A stretch of 64,000 bases of DNA from Pengzhenrongella sicca (GTDB taxonomy: Bacteria; Actinomycetota; Actinomycetes; Actinomycetales; Cellulomonadaceae): the NCBI RefSeq assembly GCF_017569225.1, contig NZ_CP071868.1, forward strand, positions 1,984,001-2,048,000, in the 5' to 3' direction. The notes below the pieces were generated by a model. The model made no database searches, was not told the origin of the DNA, and was given only the letters and a program-made list of their open reading frames with translations. Positions 26,490-36,256 of the stretch are shown piece after piece. Numbering within the stretch: the stretch's first letter is position 1; each line of letters starts with the position of its first letter. The translations under genes and the position numbers were made by a program.

Positions 26490-27367
26490 GCGCGACCGCC
26501 ACGAAAGTGTTCACGCCCTCGGGCCACAACCTCGGTTTCGGGGGCATCGTGTGGTCGGAATGGATCAAGCTCCGCAGCATCCGCTCGACCTGGTGGCTGT
26601 ACGGGACGATGCTCGCGTTCACCGTTGGTGTGGGCGCGCAGCTGGCGTCGTCCCTCGGCTTCGGCAATGCGGACGTCGAACCCACCCGCGAGGCCGTGCA
26701 GGCCTTGGGGGTGAACGCGAGCACGGTGAGCACCGACTTCACCGCCTTGATCGTGAGCGTTCTCGCCGTGCTGTTCATGGCTGGTGAATACGGATCGGGA
26801 ATGATCGGCACGACGCTGACGTCCGTTCCGAAGCGCGTGCCCGCCCTGCTGGGCAAGGCGTTGGTCTTCGCCGTGGCGACGTTCGTCATGAGCACCGTCG
26901 CTGTCGCGATCACCATCCCGCTCTCCGTTGCCATGCTGTCAGGAAGGGGCATCGACATCGACCTGGGCGACCCGCTCTACTGGCGCGCGCAGCTGGGAGT
27001 GGTGCTCTACCTAGTGCTGGCTGGTCTCATCGCTCTCGCGATCGGTGCGATCCTCCGCAGCACCGCCGGCGGCATCGCGGGCGCGCTCGGCCTGTCGTTC
27101 GCGGTACCGATCGCGGTGAGCTTGTTCATCCGAAGCTCGTCAGAGGTGTGGGTTCAGAACGTCCAGGCACTGCTCCCGACAGAACTAGGGAGAATCCTCT
27201 TCAGCCACCCAGGACAGTGGGCCTTCATCGCGCCCGGCACGTCGCCGGTGCAACCACCAGCTGGCGTCTGGGTACTTCAACCCTGGCAGGCAGGACTGCT
27301 GCTCGTTGCATGGGTAGTCGCGCTGCTCGCCGTCGCCGCCATGCTCCTCAAGCGCCGCGACGCCTAA
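26486..27367 (+). CDS. ABC-2 type transporter permease
   Basis: A 293-aa membrane protein with six hydrophobic segments: LYGTMLAFTVGVGAQL, FTALIVSVLAVLFMAGEYGS, ALVFAVATFVMSTVAVAITI, QLGVVLYLVLAGLIALAIGA, GALGLSFAVPIAVSLFI and a final AGLLLVAWVVALLAVAAMLL. The GEYGSGMIGTTLTSVPKR block is characteristic of this actinobacterial ABC-2 group. It partners the preceding ATPase. Confidence 0.9.
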   Translation: MSATATKVFTPSGHNLGFGGIVWSEWIKLRSIRSTWWLYGTMLAFTVGVGAQLASSLGFGNADVEPTREAVQALGVNASTVSTDFTALIVSVLAVLFMAGEYGSGMIGTTLTSVPKRVPALLGKALVFAVATFVMSTVAVAITIPLSVAMLSGRGIDIDLGDPLYWRAQLGVVLYLVLAGLIALAIGAILRSTAGGIAGALGLSFAVPIAVSLFIRSSSEVWVQNVQALLPTELGRILFSHPGQWAFIAPGTSPVQPPAGVWVLQPWQAGLLLVAWVVALLAVAAMLLKRRDA

Positions 27368-27418
27368 CCATCGGTCCCCCCTCGCGAGCTGACTTGACAC
27401 CGCCCAGCATGGCAGTGA

Positions 27419-27931
27419 GTGGTCCGCTCAGACGAGCCCGGCGTGGAGAACCAGCTGAAGGAATTGGCGCCTGACGTCGCCGGCTCCGACGACACGCACG
27501 CTGAGCCTTCTCCCAACGACAACAGCTCGGTGTTCCTCGCGGTGACATGCGATAACACGAGACTCTCCGGGGACGTCTCGGACTACCAGCGTGCCGTCGC
27601 CAAGGATCGCAAGCAGTGCCGGGTGTTCGGCGCCGCGACAGCCAACATCATGCCGTGCGCCTTCTGGCCGTACGAACAGGCGGAAGTACCGGTCGCTATG
27701 GTCGACGACGCGCCCGAAAACAATCTGATTGTGCAGCACCGTCGCGACCCGGTCACGCCCTACGCAGGTAGCGCGATGCTGCATGAGAGGTTCGACAACC
27801 GTTCGAAGCCGGTGAGCGTCGATGGGAGCGGCCACGGCGTCTTCATCTACGGCGACAGTGCGTGCGCAGACAACCTCACCACGACCTTCCTGGTCGACGG
27901 GAAGATGCCGTCGAAGGACAGAAGATGCTGA
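27419..27931 (+). pseudogene. TAP-family alpha/beta hydrolase, C-terminal fragment
   Basis: VFLAVTCDNTRLSGDVSDYQ, then GAATANIMPCAFWPYEQAEV, LIVQHRRDPVTPYAGSAMLH (catalytic Asp region) and VDGSGHGVFIYGDSACADN (catalytic His) are the C-terminal TAP domain of an S33 peptidase. The catalytic Ser half is absent and the first 40 codons are not homologous. It is a second, truncated member of the family seen at 11154. Confidence 0.85.
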
Positions 27932-28672
27932 GCGGGCGGCGAGCCGGAACAACAGCCCCTCCGGTTCGGCGCGGTCGACGGACGGTCCGCGCACTCGAGG
28001 CGCTCGGTAGTGACGCTATGTCATTAAATGCGGTGACGGGTCGTGAAAGGTGACGGTGCTGGGTCGTGACGGTGCGGTGGCCATCGTCGAGATCGTCCGG
28101 GACGGTCAGGGTGCGAAGTCGGGCGCACGCGTAGCTGAAGCCGTTGAGGTTCCTACCGTCGGGCGTCGTGGTCGTAGGGCGAGCACCTTGCAACCACGAC
28201 GTGAGCTCGAGCCAGCTGGCCCGATTGCGCAGCAGATCGGGTTCTAGGTGACGTCGGACGGTGGGAACACGCGCTGCCTGTTGCGTCGGCGGCGCGGCCG
28301 TGACCTCCGCAGCGCGCTCGTTGCCGGTCGCGCAGCTCGAGATGGCCACAGTGGGCTTGAGTGCGAGCGCACGCGAATGCGCTCTTGTGAGCTCGGACTT
28401 CACGTCCCAGGCGTACAGCACCAAGGCGGCGTGGGTGGACACGTTCCGGCGGGGACCGCGGCAGATTCGACCGCGACCAAGCCGATCCGGCGTGTGACGC
28501 GAAGCTTCACTGTCCTACCACGCCGAGGGTGATCTCCGGACAGCCCGGTAGTCGGCGGGCCCGATTGAGGGCCGGTATTGCTGAAGGGGCGAAACAAAGT
28601 TCGGGGACCATGCCTGAAGCAAACGCCAACTCGTGCGCGGAGCGGGGGAGAGAGTTCGAACTACGGGAGCAC
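27932..28672. other. No gene recognised (740 bp)
   Basis: Several long open frames exist on both strands, but none reads like a protein. Around 28028-28075 GACGGGTCGTGAAAGGTGAC and TGGGTCGTGACGGTG repeat imperfectly, which resembles the subterminal repeats of some insertion sequences, so a decayed element may lie here. Nothing firmer. Confidence 0.35.
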
Positions 28673-29395
28673 TCAGTCGGGGCGGGCGAGCGTAGCCAAG
28701 GTTGTTGCGAACGCATTGCCCACGACCTGCGTGACGAGTGTGGCGACGATGATCTCCGAGGCGGCCCGAGCGCCCCACTCGCCCCGCTCGAATTTCTTAC
28801 CCCGGGTGTAGACCTCTCCCGACCAAGGTATGTCGGCGTGCATCGCGGCGAGATTCCCGCTCGCTGAGAGCAGCGCGATGAGTGCAGCGGTACGGCCATC
28901 GGGCTCGACGCCATCCACCAGTGCCGCCCGAACTGGACCGAGCAAGCGCTCCCGTGTATCGGTGATGCCACCCTTGAGCGCATGTGTCGGGATAAGTCCG
29001 AGGAACCGGTGCGGAACCCGGCGAATCTCACCCCTCTTCACGAGGGCGTTGAGGGTGCTCTCCCTTGATCGCGGGCCGATATCGACCACGAGCGATCTAA
29101 TCTTTCTCGCTGAGCTGGGGACGCGCTTCCACGCCCCTCGCATGAGCGGATCCGCGGGACCGTCTCCGACGGCGTGCGCGCCGCGCTTTCCGACGTCGAG
29201 TTCGATGTGGCCGCCGATGGCGAGCTCGGTGAGCATCGCGCCGCCGAGGGTGTACATCAACGTCAGCCCCTCGCCGGAGATTGCACCATTGCGGGGGTTG
29301 AAAAGCAAAAGCATGACAATCTCAGGGAGGGTGGGCTCCGCACCCGCACTGCGGGCCAGGCCGTCTGAAGAAACACCCGCGGTCACGTCGCTCAT
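28673..29395 (-). CDS. GPP34 (GOLPH3/VPS74-like) domain protein
   Basis: A 240-aa protein of the GPP34 family, which in eukaryotes binds phosphoinositides on the Golgi and is common, with unknown role, in actinobacteria. The core motifs are LPEIVMLLLFNPRNGAISGE, AMLTELAIGGHIELDVGKRG, and ALVKRGEIRRVPHRFLGLIP; the C-terminus is hydrophobic (VTQVVGNAFATTLATLARPD). ATG 29395 is chosen as start, but its ribosome site is weak. It stands alone. Confidence 0.82.
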   Translation of the reverse strand: MSDVTAGVSSDGLARSAGAEPTLPEIVMLLLFNPRNGAISGEGLTLMYTLGGAMLTELAIGGHIELDVGKRGAHAVGDGPADPLMRGAWKRVPSSARKIRSLVVDIGPRSRESTLNALVKRGEIRRVPHRFLGLIPTHALKGGITDTRERLLGPVRAALVDGVEPDGRTAALIALLSASGNLAAMHADIPWSGEVYTRGKKFERGEWGARAASEIIVATLVTQVVGNAFATTLATLARPD

Positions 29396-29940
29396 TCCAG
29401 GCCCCTGTCGATCGGGCTTTGCGCGAACTGACGTGTAGTCCTCGTCATCGCGCCCTCCACCGTTGGTACTCCCCGGACACCGAGGAAAGCAATCCCACCG
29501 ACGATCGACTCGGGCCGTCCGAGTCGTCGGAGTGCGATGCTCTGGGTGAGATTCGTGTCCTGGTCCATCGTGTGTTTCCTTCCTTTGGGGCGTTGTGAAG
29601 AGCCGCTGGCTCTTGCGTGCCACCATGTCGAGCTGCGCCTGGTCGTATCATTCAGTCAAGGCATCGCTCGTCGTTCTGTCAGCGAATGCCTGAATGCTGA
29701 GGCGAGAGTTGTGAGGCGACCAGGCAAGAAATTCGACCTCATCGCCGACCTCATCGGCCGACCAACCGATCGCATCCCGTCGAATGGCGCGCACGATACG
29801 TCAACGACATGAACGCACGGTTGCGCAACGGGCAGGCCCGCATCGCCGCCGGTCCTTCCCCTGACGCGTCCAGAGTTCCACCTACGCCCGTCAGTCCCGC
29901 GTCCATACCCGCCCGGTGCACGTTGCCGGCGTGTTCTCGG
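29396..29940. other. No gene recognised (545 bp)
   Basis: No convincing protein on either strand. A plus-strand frame from 29701 (VRRPGKKFDLIADLIG) is open for some 35 codons but I cannot assign it. Confidence 0.4.
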
Positions 29941-30660
29941 TCACCGTCGCGGCTCCCAGCGGAACAGCCGTGAGGCGAGCGCGATCGCTACGACGACCCA
30001 GGCGAGGGTCGGGATGAGCAAGAGCAGGGAGTCGGCAAGGGGGACCCCGCCGTTCCAGGCGTTGACGACCAGCTCCGTGGCTGAGCCGCCGGGTAGCAGC
30101 CGTTTGAGCGGGGCGAGGCTGTCGGTGCCGGTGATAGCGACCCAGTTGACCACGGCGATGGTGCCTAGGCTGAGCGGCAAGGTGGTGACCTGGGCGTGCT
30201 CGGGAGAGTTCGTCACCCCGGCCGTTGCCATGGCCAGGGCCAGCATCATCACGAACGCCGCAGCGATCGCCGCCACGAGGAGCAGGACGTTGGCGGGCCG
30301 CCCACTGACTGTGGCGAATGCCCCGAGAATCAGCCCGACCTGGAGGAGGGAGATGGCGCCCACGGGGAGCACCAGTCCGGAAAGGATGGCCGGGTCGCTG
30401 ACCGCGGTGGAGCGCAGCCGCTTGAGGAAGAGGGTCTGCCGACGAGCGGCAAGGGTGGTCACCACGGTGGTGTACAGGCTGAACGCGCCGATGGTGAACA
30501 CGATCACGGCCGCGATGTAGCCGAGGCTGCCGATGCGCTCGAACACGTCGCGGTTGTAGATGAAGAACGCGCTCGCGGCAACGGGCGGGATGAGGTTGGC
30601 GACCAGGAGGGCGCGGTTGCGGAGGATCTGGCTGAGTTCGCTGCGTGCGATGGGAAGCAT
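29941..30660 (-). CDS. ABC-2 type transporter permease
   Basis: A 239-aa permease with six hydrophobic segments, starting MLPIARSELSQILRNRALLV, typical of the DesK/DesR-linked ABC-2 permeases of Gram-positive bacteria. The central block RRQTLFLKRLRSTAVSDPAI is the conserved cytoplasmic loop that contacts the ATPase. It is second in an operon behind the ATPase (22-bp gap) and probably exports a drug or lipid. Confidence 0.88.
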   Translation of the reverse strand: MLPIARSELSQILRNRALLVANLIPPVAASAFFIYNRDVFERIGSLGYIAAVIVFTIGAFSLYTTVVTTLAARRQTLFLKRLRSTAVSDPAILSGLVLPVGAISLLQVGLILGAFATVSGRPANVLLLVAAIAAAFVMMLALAMATAGVTNSPEHAQVTTLPLSLGTIAVVNWVAITGTDSLAPLKRLLPGGSATELVVNAWNGGVPLADSLLLLIPTLAWVVVAIALASRLFRWEPRR

Positions 30661-30682
30661 GGTGGGTTCCGTTTCTGGGTTC

Positions 30683-31579
30683 TCAGGCGGGTGCCGGCTC
30701 GGTGTCCATGGCGCGGAAGACGTCGTCCAGCCGGGTCGGGGCGGCGGACAGCTCGCGAAGATCGACCGCCTGCACATCTGCCCAGTCGAGCAGCTGCTTG
30801 AGGTCCGCCTGCAGGTGGAAGGTCTCAATCAGATAGGACCGGTCGGACACCGGTGCGGAGTGCATCGGTGGCGCGGGGGCGTTGGGGGCGAGGGAGAACT
30901 GGATCGTCGCGGGCAGGGCCCGGGTCAGTTCGGGCACGGTTCCCTGGCGGCGCAGGAGGCCGCGGTGCATTAGTCCGACGCGGTCGGCGTGCTGCTGCGC
31001 CTCTTCGAGGTAGTGGGTCGTCAGCACGATGGTGGAGCCGTCCTCGCGCAGCTGCTCGACGGCGTCCCAGAGGGCGTCGCGGGATTGGATGTCCAGCCCC
31101 GTGGTGGGCTCGTCCAGGACGATCAGCTCGGGTCGTCCGTATACGGCGGTGGCGAAGTCGAGGCGCCGCTTCTCGCCGCCGGAAAGCGAAGACACCCTGG
31201 TGTCGGTCTTGCTCGTGAGGTCGACGAGGCCGAGTACCCGGTCGACCGTGTCGGTGCGCTCGGTGAGGTGTCCGATCAGCCGGACGGATTCGGAGACGGT
31301 GAGATCGGGGGAGAACCCGCTGTCCTGGAGCATGATCCCCATCCGGGGTCGTACCGCTCGCCGGTTCGTCGGGTTCGTGCCGAAGACGCGCACCGCGCCC
31401 GAGGAGGCCTTGCGGTGCCCTTCGATGACTTCCAGGGCGGAGGTCTTGCCAGCCCCGTTGGTGCCGAGCAGGGCGTACAGCTCCCCCCGCTCGACCTGGA
31501 ACGACAGGTCCTTCACGGCATGAAAGTCGCCGTAGGTGACGTTCAGCGTGTCGACGTCGATGATGGTCTCGGATGTCAT
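30683..31579 (-). CDS. ABC transporter ATP-binding protein
   Basis: A 298-aa ATPase. Walker A is GTNGAGKTSAL, signature LSGGEKRRLDFA, Walker B ELIVLDEPTTGLD, H-loop VLTTHYLEEA. The last 80 residues form the usual drug-ABC C-terminal extension. ATG 31579 starts MTSETIIDVDTLNVTYGD. It is divergent from the two-component genes at 31741, which very likely control it, as with DesKR-type modules (inference from arrangement). Confidence 0.93.
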   Translation of the reverse strand: MTSETIIDVDTLNVTYGDFHAVKDLSFQVERGELYALLGTNGAGKTSALEVIEGHRKASSGAVRVFGTNPTNRRAVRPRMGIMLQDSGFSPDLTVSESVRLIGHLTERTDTVDRVLGLVDLTSKTDTRVSSLSGGEKRRLDFATAVYGRPELIVLDEPTTGLDIQSRDALWDAVEQLREDGSTIVLTTHYLEEAQQHADRVGLMHRGLLRRQGTVPELTRALPATIQFSLAPNAPAPPMHSAPVSDRSYLIETFHLQADLKQLLDWADVQAVDLRELSAAPTRLDDVFRAMDTEPAPA

Positions 31580-31740
31580 GCCTCCATCCCACGTGCCGCC
31601 GGCGTTGGCGCCCAGTGCCGCGACGTCATCTCGTGGGCGTGACATTTGTGGGCGAATCCCGTGACATGGCGTCACTGAGGGGCCGGACCTGCGGGAGCGA
31701 TACTGGAGGACTAGTCAGCTCATCGACCAGGAAGCTCCCC

Positions 31741-32943
31741 ATGGACGCTCGACCCCCTCGCCGGGCACTGGGACCTCGTCCGGCAGTGCGTCGGTCGACC
31801 GCCGCAGCTCGGGTGTCGCGGCGGCGGTTTCGCACGCTGAACCTCACGATGATCCTGCCCCTGCTCGCTGTGGTCGGGGTGCTCCTGGTGGCAAGGCAGG
31901 CCCAGACCTGGCTCGAGGCCATCGTCCTGGGGCTGGGCCTCGTCGCGGCGCTGATTGCCTACGAGCGATGGACGGCGGGCGAGATCGCGCGCGTGGCGAT
32001 CCCGTGCCTCGTCGTGGCCGCAGCGGTCTGGCCGTTCGGTGCGCTCGTGATGGACAGCCAGACGCAGGCGGCGTACTACTCGATCGCCATCGTGGGCGGC
32101 CTCACGATTCCCCAGCTGCCCCGCCACCGCGGCACAGCAGCGGTTGGGTTGGCCGCATACGTGGCCGCGGTCGGCGTGCTGGGACTGGTGACCGCCGCCC
32201 AGGCCGACGCGAGCGACCTCATCTCCGAGGTGATCGTCCCCACCGGGCTGACGGTGATCCTGATCGGCCTGATGTTCCCTAACAAGGGGTTCTACGACGT
32301 CGTGGCGGATCTGGAGGAAGAGCGGGACCGCGAGTCGGAACTGGCCCTCATCCGCCAACGGATGCGCTTCGCCAGCGACCTGCACGATATCCAGGGCCAC
32401 ACCCTGCACGTGGTGAAGCTGAAGATCGCGTTGGCTCGCAAGCTGATCCACAGCGACACCGAGCGCGTGGAGCAGGAGCTGCGCGAGGTCTACGACCTGG
32501 TCGGCGACACGATCGCGCAGACCAAAGAACTCGCGTACGGGCAACGCAAGCTCAACCTCTCCGTGGAGCTGGAGAACGCCAGGAATCTCCTCGAAGCGGC
32601 GGGTATCCACGTCCGCGTCGACCGTCCGGCCGAGGTCGGCGTTCGCGCCATCGACCTGCTCGGGCAGGTGCTAAGGGAGACGACGACCAACATCTTGCGG
32701 CACTCGCGAGCAACCCTGGTTCGCATCGCGCTCTCGGAGCACAGCATTACCATCGTCAACGACGGCGTCGTCGACGACGTGCTACCGGAGCTGCGGGGGC
32801 TTGCCGTCCTAGCACGCCGAGTGTCGGACGACGGCGGCGAGCTCACGGTTCGCCTCGAAGGCGGGCGATTCCTGACAGCGGCGTCCTTCCCCCCACCACC
32901 TCCCGGCAACCACCCGGTGACGACCACAGCGAGCGTCCGATGA
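31741..32943 (+). CDS. Sensor histidine kinase, DesK/NarX type (HisKA_3)
   Basis: A 400-aa membrane kinase. Five or six hydrophobic segments (about residues 35-190) precede a short coiled coil (DLEEERDRESELALIRQRMR) and the HisKA_3 box DLHDIQGHTLHVVKLKIALA with the phospho-accepting His. The N box is seen in LGQVLRETTTNILRHSRATL, and the G region is short (ITIVNDGVVDDV, then LRGLAVLARRVSDDGGEL). Because most transmembrane length lies in the bilayer, it probably senses membrane state or a lipophilic drug. ATG 31741 has AGGAAG seven bases before. Confidence 0.9.
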   Translation: MDARPPRRALGPRPAVRRSTAAARVSRRRFRTLNLTMILPLLAVVGVLLVARQAQTWLEAIVLGLGLVAALIAYERWTAGEIARVAIPCLVVAAAVWPFGALVMDSQTQAAYYSIAIVGGLTIPQLPRHRGTAAVGLAAYVAAVGVLGLVTAAQADASDLISEVIVPTGLTVILIGLMFPNKGFYDVVADLEEERDRESELALIRQRMRFASDLHDIQGHTLHVVKLKIALARKLIHSDTERVEQELREVYDLVGDTIAQTKELAYGQRKLNLSVELENARNLLEAAGIHVRVDRPAEVGVRAIDLLGQVLRETTTNILRHSRATLVRIALSEHSITIVNDGVVDDVLPELRGLAVLARRVSDDGGELTVRLEGGRFLTAASFPPPPPGNHPVTTTASVR

Positions 32944-33542
32944 CCACCGTCGTGCTCGCCGACGACGAGGCCCTGCTCCGGAAGGCGCTTGCGTCGCTGC
33001 TGCCCCTAGAAGGGGACATCACGGTGCTGGCGGAGGCCGTCGACGGCGCGGAGGCAGTAGGGGCCACGCTGGCCCACCTGCCCGACGTGCTGGTCATCGA
33101 CCTCGAGATGCCCGGCGTCGGCGGTCTCGAGGCCGTCGCAGAGATCCGACGGGTGCTGCCCGATCAGGTGATCCTCATGCTCACGCGCCACGCCAGACCA
33201 GGTGTTCTGCGCAGCGCCCTCAAGCTCGGGGTCCAGGGCTTCGCCAGCAAGTCCGCCGACCCGGCCCACATCGCCGCTGTCATCACGGCACTGCACGCAG
33301 GCCGGAGGTGGATCGACCAAGACGTCTCCGCCGCGGCGATCGCCGACGACTGCCCGTTGACAGACCGGGAGATCGAGTTGCTCCGGGTGACCGGGGACGG
33401 GTACTCGGTCGCCGAGATCGCGACCCGGATGCACCTCGCGCCAGGCACGGTCCGGAACTATCTGTCCAGCGCCATGCAGAAGACCCAGACCCGCACGCGG
33501 CACGACGCCGCTCGCTACGCGCGCGAGCACGACTGGTTGTAG
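32940..33542 (+). CDS. Response regulator, NarL/LuxR family
   Basis: A 200-aa regulator. Receiver: acidic pair DDE near residue 8, phospho-Asp in VLVIDLEMPGVGG, Thr in ILMLTRHARPG (switch residue), Lys in QGFASKSADP. Output: C-terminal LuxR-type HTH (LTDREIELLRVTGDGYSVAE, then IATRMHLAPGTVRNYLSSAM). Its ATG overlaps the kinase stop (ATGA). It probably activates the divergent ABC exporter at 29941-31579. Confidence 0.94.
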   Translation: MTTVVLADDEALLRKALASLLPLEGDITVLAEAVDGAEAVGATLAHLPDVLVIDLEMPGVGGLEAVAEIRRVLPDQVILMLTRHARPGVLRSALKLGVQGFASKSADPAHIAAVITALHAGRRWIDQDVSAAAIADDCPLTDREIELLRVTGDGYSVAEIATRMHLAPGTVRNYLSSAMQKTQTRTRHDAARYAREHDWL

Positions 33543-33829
33543 GCCCAAGAAGTGGGACAGACGCGTCACTTCAGACGAGTCCCGCGTCACGCACGCGCAT
33601 CGCGGTCTATGTGCGGTTGTCGACCGCAGTGGCGAACAGCCGAGTCACATCCGACTTCACGGTCTCGACTCTGATGATCAGCGTGGGGGCGATCTCGGGG
33701 CTGGAGAAGTCCACGTCCTCAGCCACGGCGTCGCCCATCAGACGCGTCGAGGGCCTCCAGATGGGTGGCGTCAGGACCGCGTCCTCGGGAGACCTCTACG
33801 CCTATCCGCCCTCGACGCGCCGACCGTGC
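33543..33829. other. Short intergenic stretch, possible relic
   Basis: The minus strand reads PPIWRPSTRLMGDAVAEDVD then FSSPEIAPTLIIRVETVKSD and ends at a stop near 33608. This may be the tail of a lost gene; I cannot name it. Confidence 0.25.
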
Positions 33830-35308
33830 CTACCTCCTCGATTGTGAAGAGTTCGCAAAGGCGGCGGTGCTCATGGCAGACGTGCCCATTGATGCGCGGC
33901 CGTCCTTCTGAATCCTGCGCTGGGGAATGAAGGAAGCGATGACAATGCAGAGTAGTGCTGCGGCGAGGCCGAGGGTAAGCGTGATCATGAACCCCGTCTC
34001 GCTCGGGCCTAGATTGTTACCAGTGTTTGTTGCGGACTGAGCGAGTACGGCTCCTACTACTGCCGCTGCAATGCTTGTTCCCAGCGACCGCATGAGCGCG
34101 TTGAGTCCGTTGGCGGCACCGGTTTCGCTTGGGGAAACAGCCTGCATGATCAGTGCCGGCATGGCGGCGTAGCCGAGTCCGATTCCTGCGCCCAGGAGGG
34201 TGTTGACGATGAGGATCTGCCAGAAGGCCGCGTGAAAGAGCAGAGCGCTTCCGTAGCTGATGGCGATGACGAAGGTTCCAACAATCAGAAGTGTTTTCGA
34301 GCCCCGTGCTCGCTGTATGCGACCGGCCACCGGAGCCATCGCCATCATCGCGAGTCCCGCAGGGGCGAGCACGAGGGCAGCGGCGACCAGGGAGAGTCCG
34401 AGTCCCACTCCGGTAGCGAGCGGGAGCTGCAGTAGTTGTGGAAAGACGATGCTTGAGGCAAATAGTGCGAACCCCATCGCGACAGAGGCGAGGTTGGTGA
34501 GCAAGACGGGCCTGCTGGCGCTCGCTCGCAGATCGACGAGAGGATCAGTGACGCGGAGTTCGAAGATGCCCCAGAGGATGAGGATCGCGATGCCTCCGAC
34601 GAACAGAATGAGGGTTCGCGGGTCGCCCCAGCCCCATTGTCCGCCGCGGGACACGGCAATGAGGGCGCTGACCAGGCCGACAGTGAGACCCGCTATTCCG
34701 ACAAAGTCGAGCCGTCCGGCTGCGCGGAGGGAGCCGGCGGGCACAACCTTGGCATAGAGAACCAGGCAGGCAAGGGTGAGGGCTGCGGCGATCCAGAACA
34801 GGGCATGCCAGTCGAGGTTTGCGGCAACTAGAGCGCTGATGGGTAGGCCGAGCGCTCCGCCGACTCCAAGGGTCGCGCTGATGAGGGCGATGGCTGACCC
34901 GAGGCGTTGCGGCGGGAGGACGTCGCGCAGGATGGCGATTCCTAGGGGGATGACACCGGCGGCTACGCCCTGAAGTACTCGCGCGATGATCATCGGGGCG
35001 AGGGTGTCGGACAGTGCGGCGAGGATGGCTCCACAGAGCTGTAGCACGAGAAGCACCATGGCTATGCGTTGTTTGCCGTACATATCTCCGAGCCGACCGG
35101 CGATGGGACTGCTGATCGCTGCGGCGACAAGGGTAGCGGTGATGACCCAAGCGGTGTCTTGGCCGGAGGCGTGTAGCAGCTGAGGCAGCTGGGGCTGGAT
35201 GGGGATGAGGATCGTCTGCATGAACGAGGCGCTCACCCCCGATAGGGCAAGGACGGCAACAAGCAGTTTGGGGTAAGCGGGTCGAATCGGCACTGTTCGG
35301 TCTGTCAT
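33830..35308 (-). CDS. MFS drug efflux transporter (DHA2-like)
   Basis: A 492-aa major-facilitator pump. Motif A appears as GRLGDMYGKQRIAMVLLVLQ, and the antiporter motif C as ATLGVGGALGLPISAL. I count about 13-14 hydrophobic segments, the number expected for the DHA2 group. It probably exports drugs by proton exchange. ATG 35308 has GAGGAAG upstream; the open frame continues further but its extra N-terminus is not hydrophobic. The gene uses slightly less GC than its neighbours. No adjacent regulator is intact in front of it; a short palindrome lies upstream. Confidence 0.92.
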   Translation of the reverse strand: MTDRTVPIRPAYPKLLVAVLALSGVSASFMQTILIPIQPQLPQLLHASGQDTAWVITATLVAAAISSPIAGRLGDMYGKQRIAMVLLVLQLCGAILAALSDTLAPMIIARVLQGVAAGVIPLGIAILRDVLPPQRLGSAIALISATLGVGGALGLPISALVAANLDWHALFWIAAALTLACLVLYAKVVPAGSLRAAGRLDFVGIAGLTVGLVSALIAVSRGGQWGWGDPRTLILFVGGIAILILWGIFELRVTDPLVDLRASASRPVLLTNLASVAMGFALFASSIVFPQLLQLPLATGVGLGLSLVAAALVLAPAGLAMMAMAPVAGRIQRARGSKTLLIVGTFVIAISYGSALLFHAAFWQILIVNTLLGAGIGLGYAAMPALIMQAVSPSETGAANGLNALMRSLGTSIAAAVVGAVLAQSATNTGNNLGPSETGFMITLTLGLAAALLCIVIASFIPQRRIQKDGRASMGTSAMSTAAFANSSQSRR

Positions 35309-35749
35309 GGTCGCGGGCTTCCTCGATGAGTTCGTGTGGGCACAATGGAGACACCGATGCGCCTGCGGTCGGGTCGAGGTCGCCCACGGTCGGGACCTGG
35401 TGGGCACCTCGTCGCGGCTGGGCACCCTCGGGAGCGGGGCGAATCGATCTATCGTGCGGGAGATCGGGCGCTGAGACGCTCCGACGAGTTCCGGTGATGA
35501 GTAATCGCACCGCAGATCGCACAAGGTCACGACTATCGACCTGAACAATCTGAGCGTCGGCTTCCGTCCGCGCCGGATGGGGGCAGGAAATTGCTTGGAC
35601 ACCGGTAGTCACACGGTGGAGATCTCGTCCGAACTGAAACGTTTCGAATGACGCCTACGTGGCGGTCAGTTTCTTGTGCTGGCGGGGTTACTCAACGCCA
35701 TGGGAACGGGCCGCTACGTGGCTAGACACGCCGAGCATCGGTGTCCGCA
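35309..35749. other. Intergenic region with palindrome GAAACGTTTC
   Basis: No gene is seen. GAAACGTTTC at 35636-35645 is a perfect 10-bp palindrome, about 330 bp upstream of the MFS gene. It resembles an operator half-length but its distance makes the link weak. Confidence 0.3.
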
Positions 35750-36256
35750 TTATTGTTCCGAACCGCTCTTGTTGTAACGAATCCCCGCGACGAATACCCT
35801 CGAACGTAGTTGGAGCGAGTGGATTCGCTTAGTTCGAGCCGCTTCCAGATCGAAGCCGGTGTAGGCCAGAGGAGGGAGCTTTCGCACATTGGCGGAGCAC
35901 TCGAAGTTGGCACAGACCAGGGTTGCCACCGTATTGCCAGCCCGTCCGGCGCCCCCCGTTCGCTTCGCGGCGAAGTAGTGAACGTCGTTGGGGAGGGTGA
36001 CGTCCTCGCACCAGGAGCATTGCGCGCGAGTGCGGGTACGCCCCTCAGCCTGCCGCAGCATGATCCCGGTCGGGCCATCGTCGAGGTGGGTGACGACGTA
36101 ACCAACGTTGGCGAGTTTGGGATCTTTCCACCCCAGGTAGTCGAGGTCTGTCCAGACAAGGGTTTCAAATTCAGGGGGCAGCTTGACAGCCTTCCGTTCC
36201 CGAAGGGAGATATTGATGAAGGATGCGCGCACTTCTGTTTCGGTGAGCTGTTTCAC
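35750..36256 (-). CDS. FBP-domain protein, FusB/FusC-like EF-G-binding
   Basis: A 168-aa protein with the C-terminal treble-clef zinc finger of the FBP family (fibronectin/elongation-factor-G-binding). Zinc ligands are CSWC and CANFEC; the fold region includes GPTGIMLRQAEGRTRTRAQC. FusB-type proteins free EF-G stalled by fusidic acid, so a ribosome-rescue or fusidic-acid tolerance role is possible (family knowledge; not shown here). GTG 36256 is preceded by AAAGGA and overlaps the TetR stop (GTGA), so the pair is co-translated. Confidence 0.85.
   Translation of the reverse strand: MKQLTETEVRASFINISLRERKAVKLPPEFETLVWTDLDYLGWKDPKLANVGYVVTHLDDGPTGIMLRQAEGRTRTRAQCSWCEDVTLPNDVHYFAAKRTGGAGRAGNTVATLVCANFECSANVRKLPPLAYTGFDLEAARTKRIHSLQLRSRVFVAGIRYNKSGSEQ

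Noticed and set aside
27876-28442. Minus-strand 188-aa ORF in the 27.9-28.4 kb gap
   Set aside because: No recognisable domain; composition is typical of random high-GC open frames.
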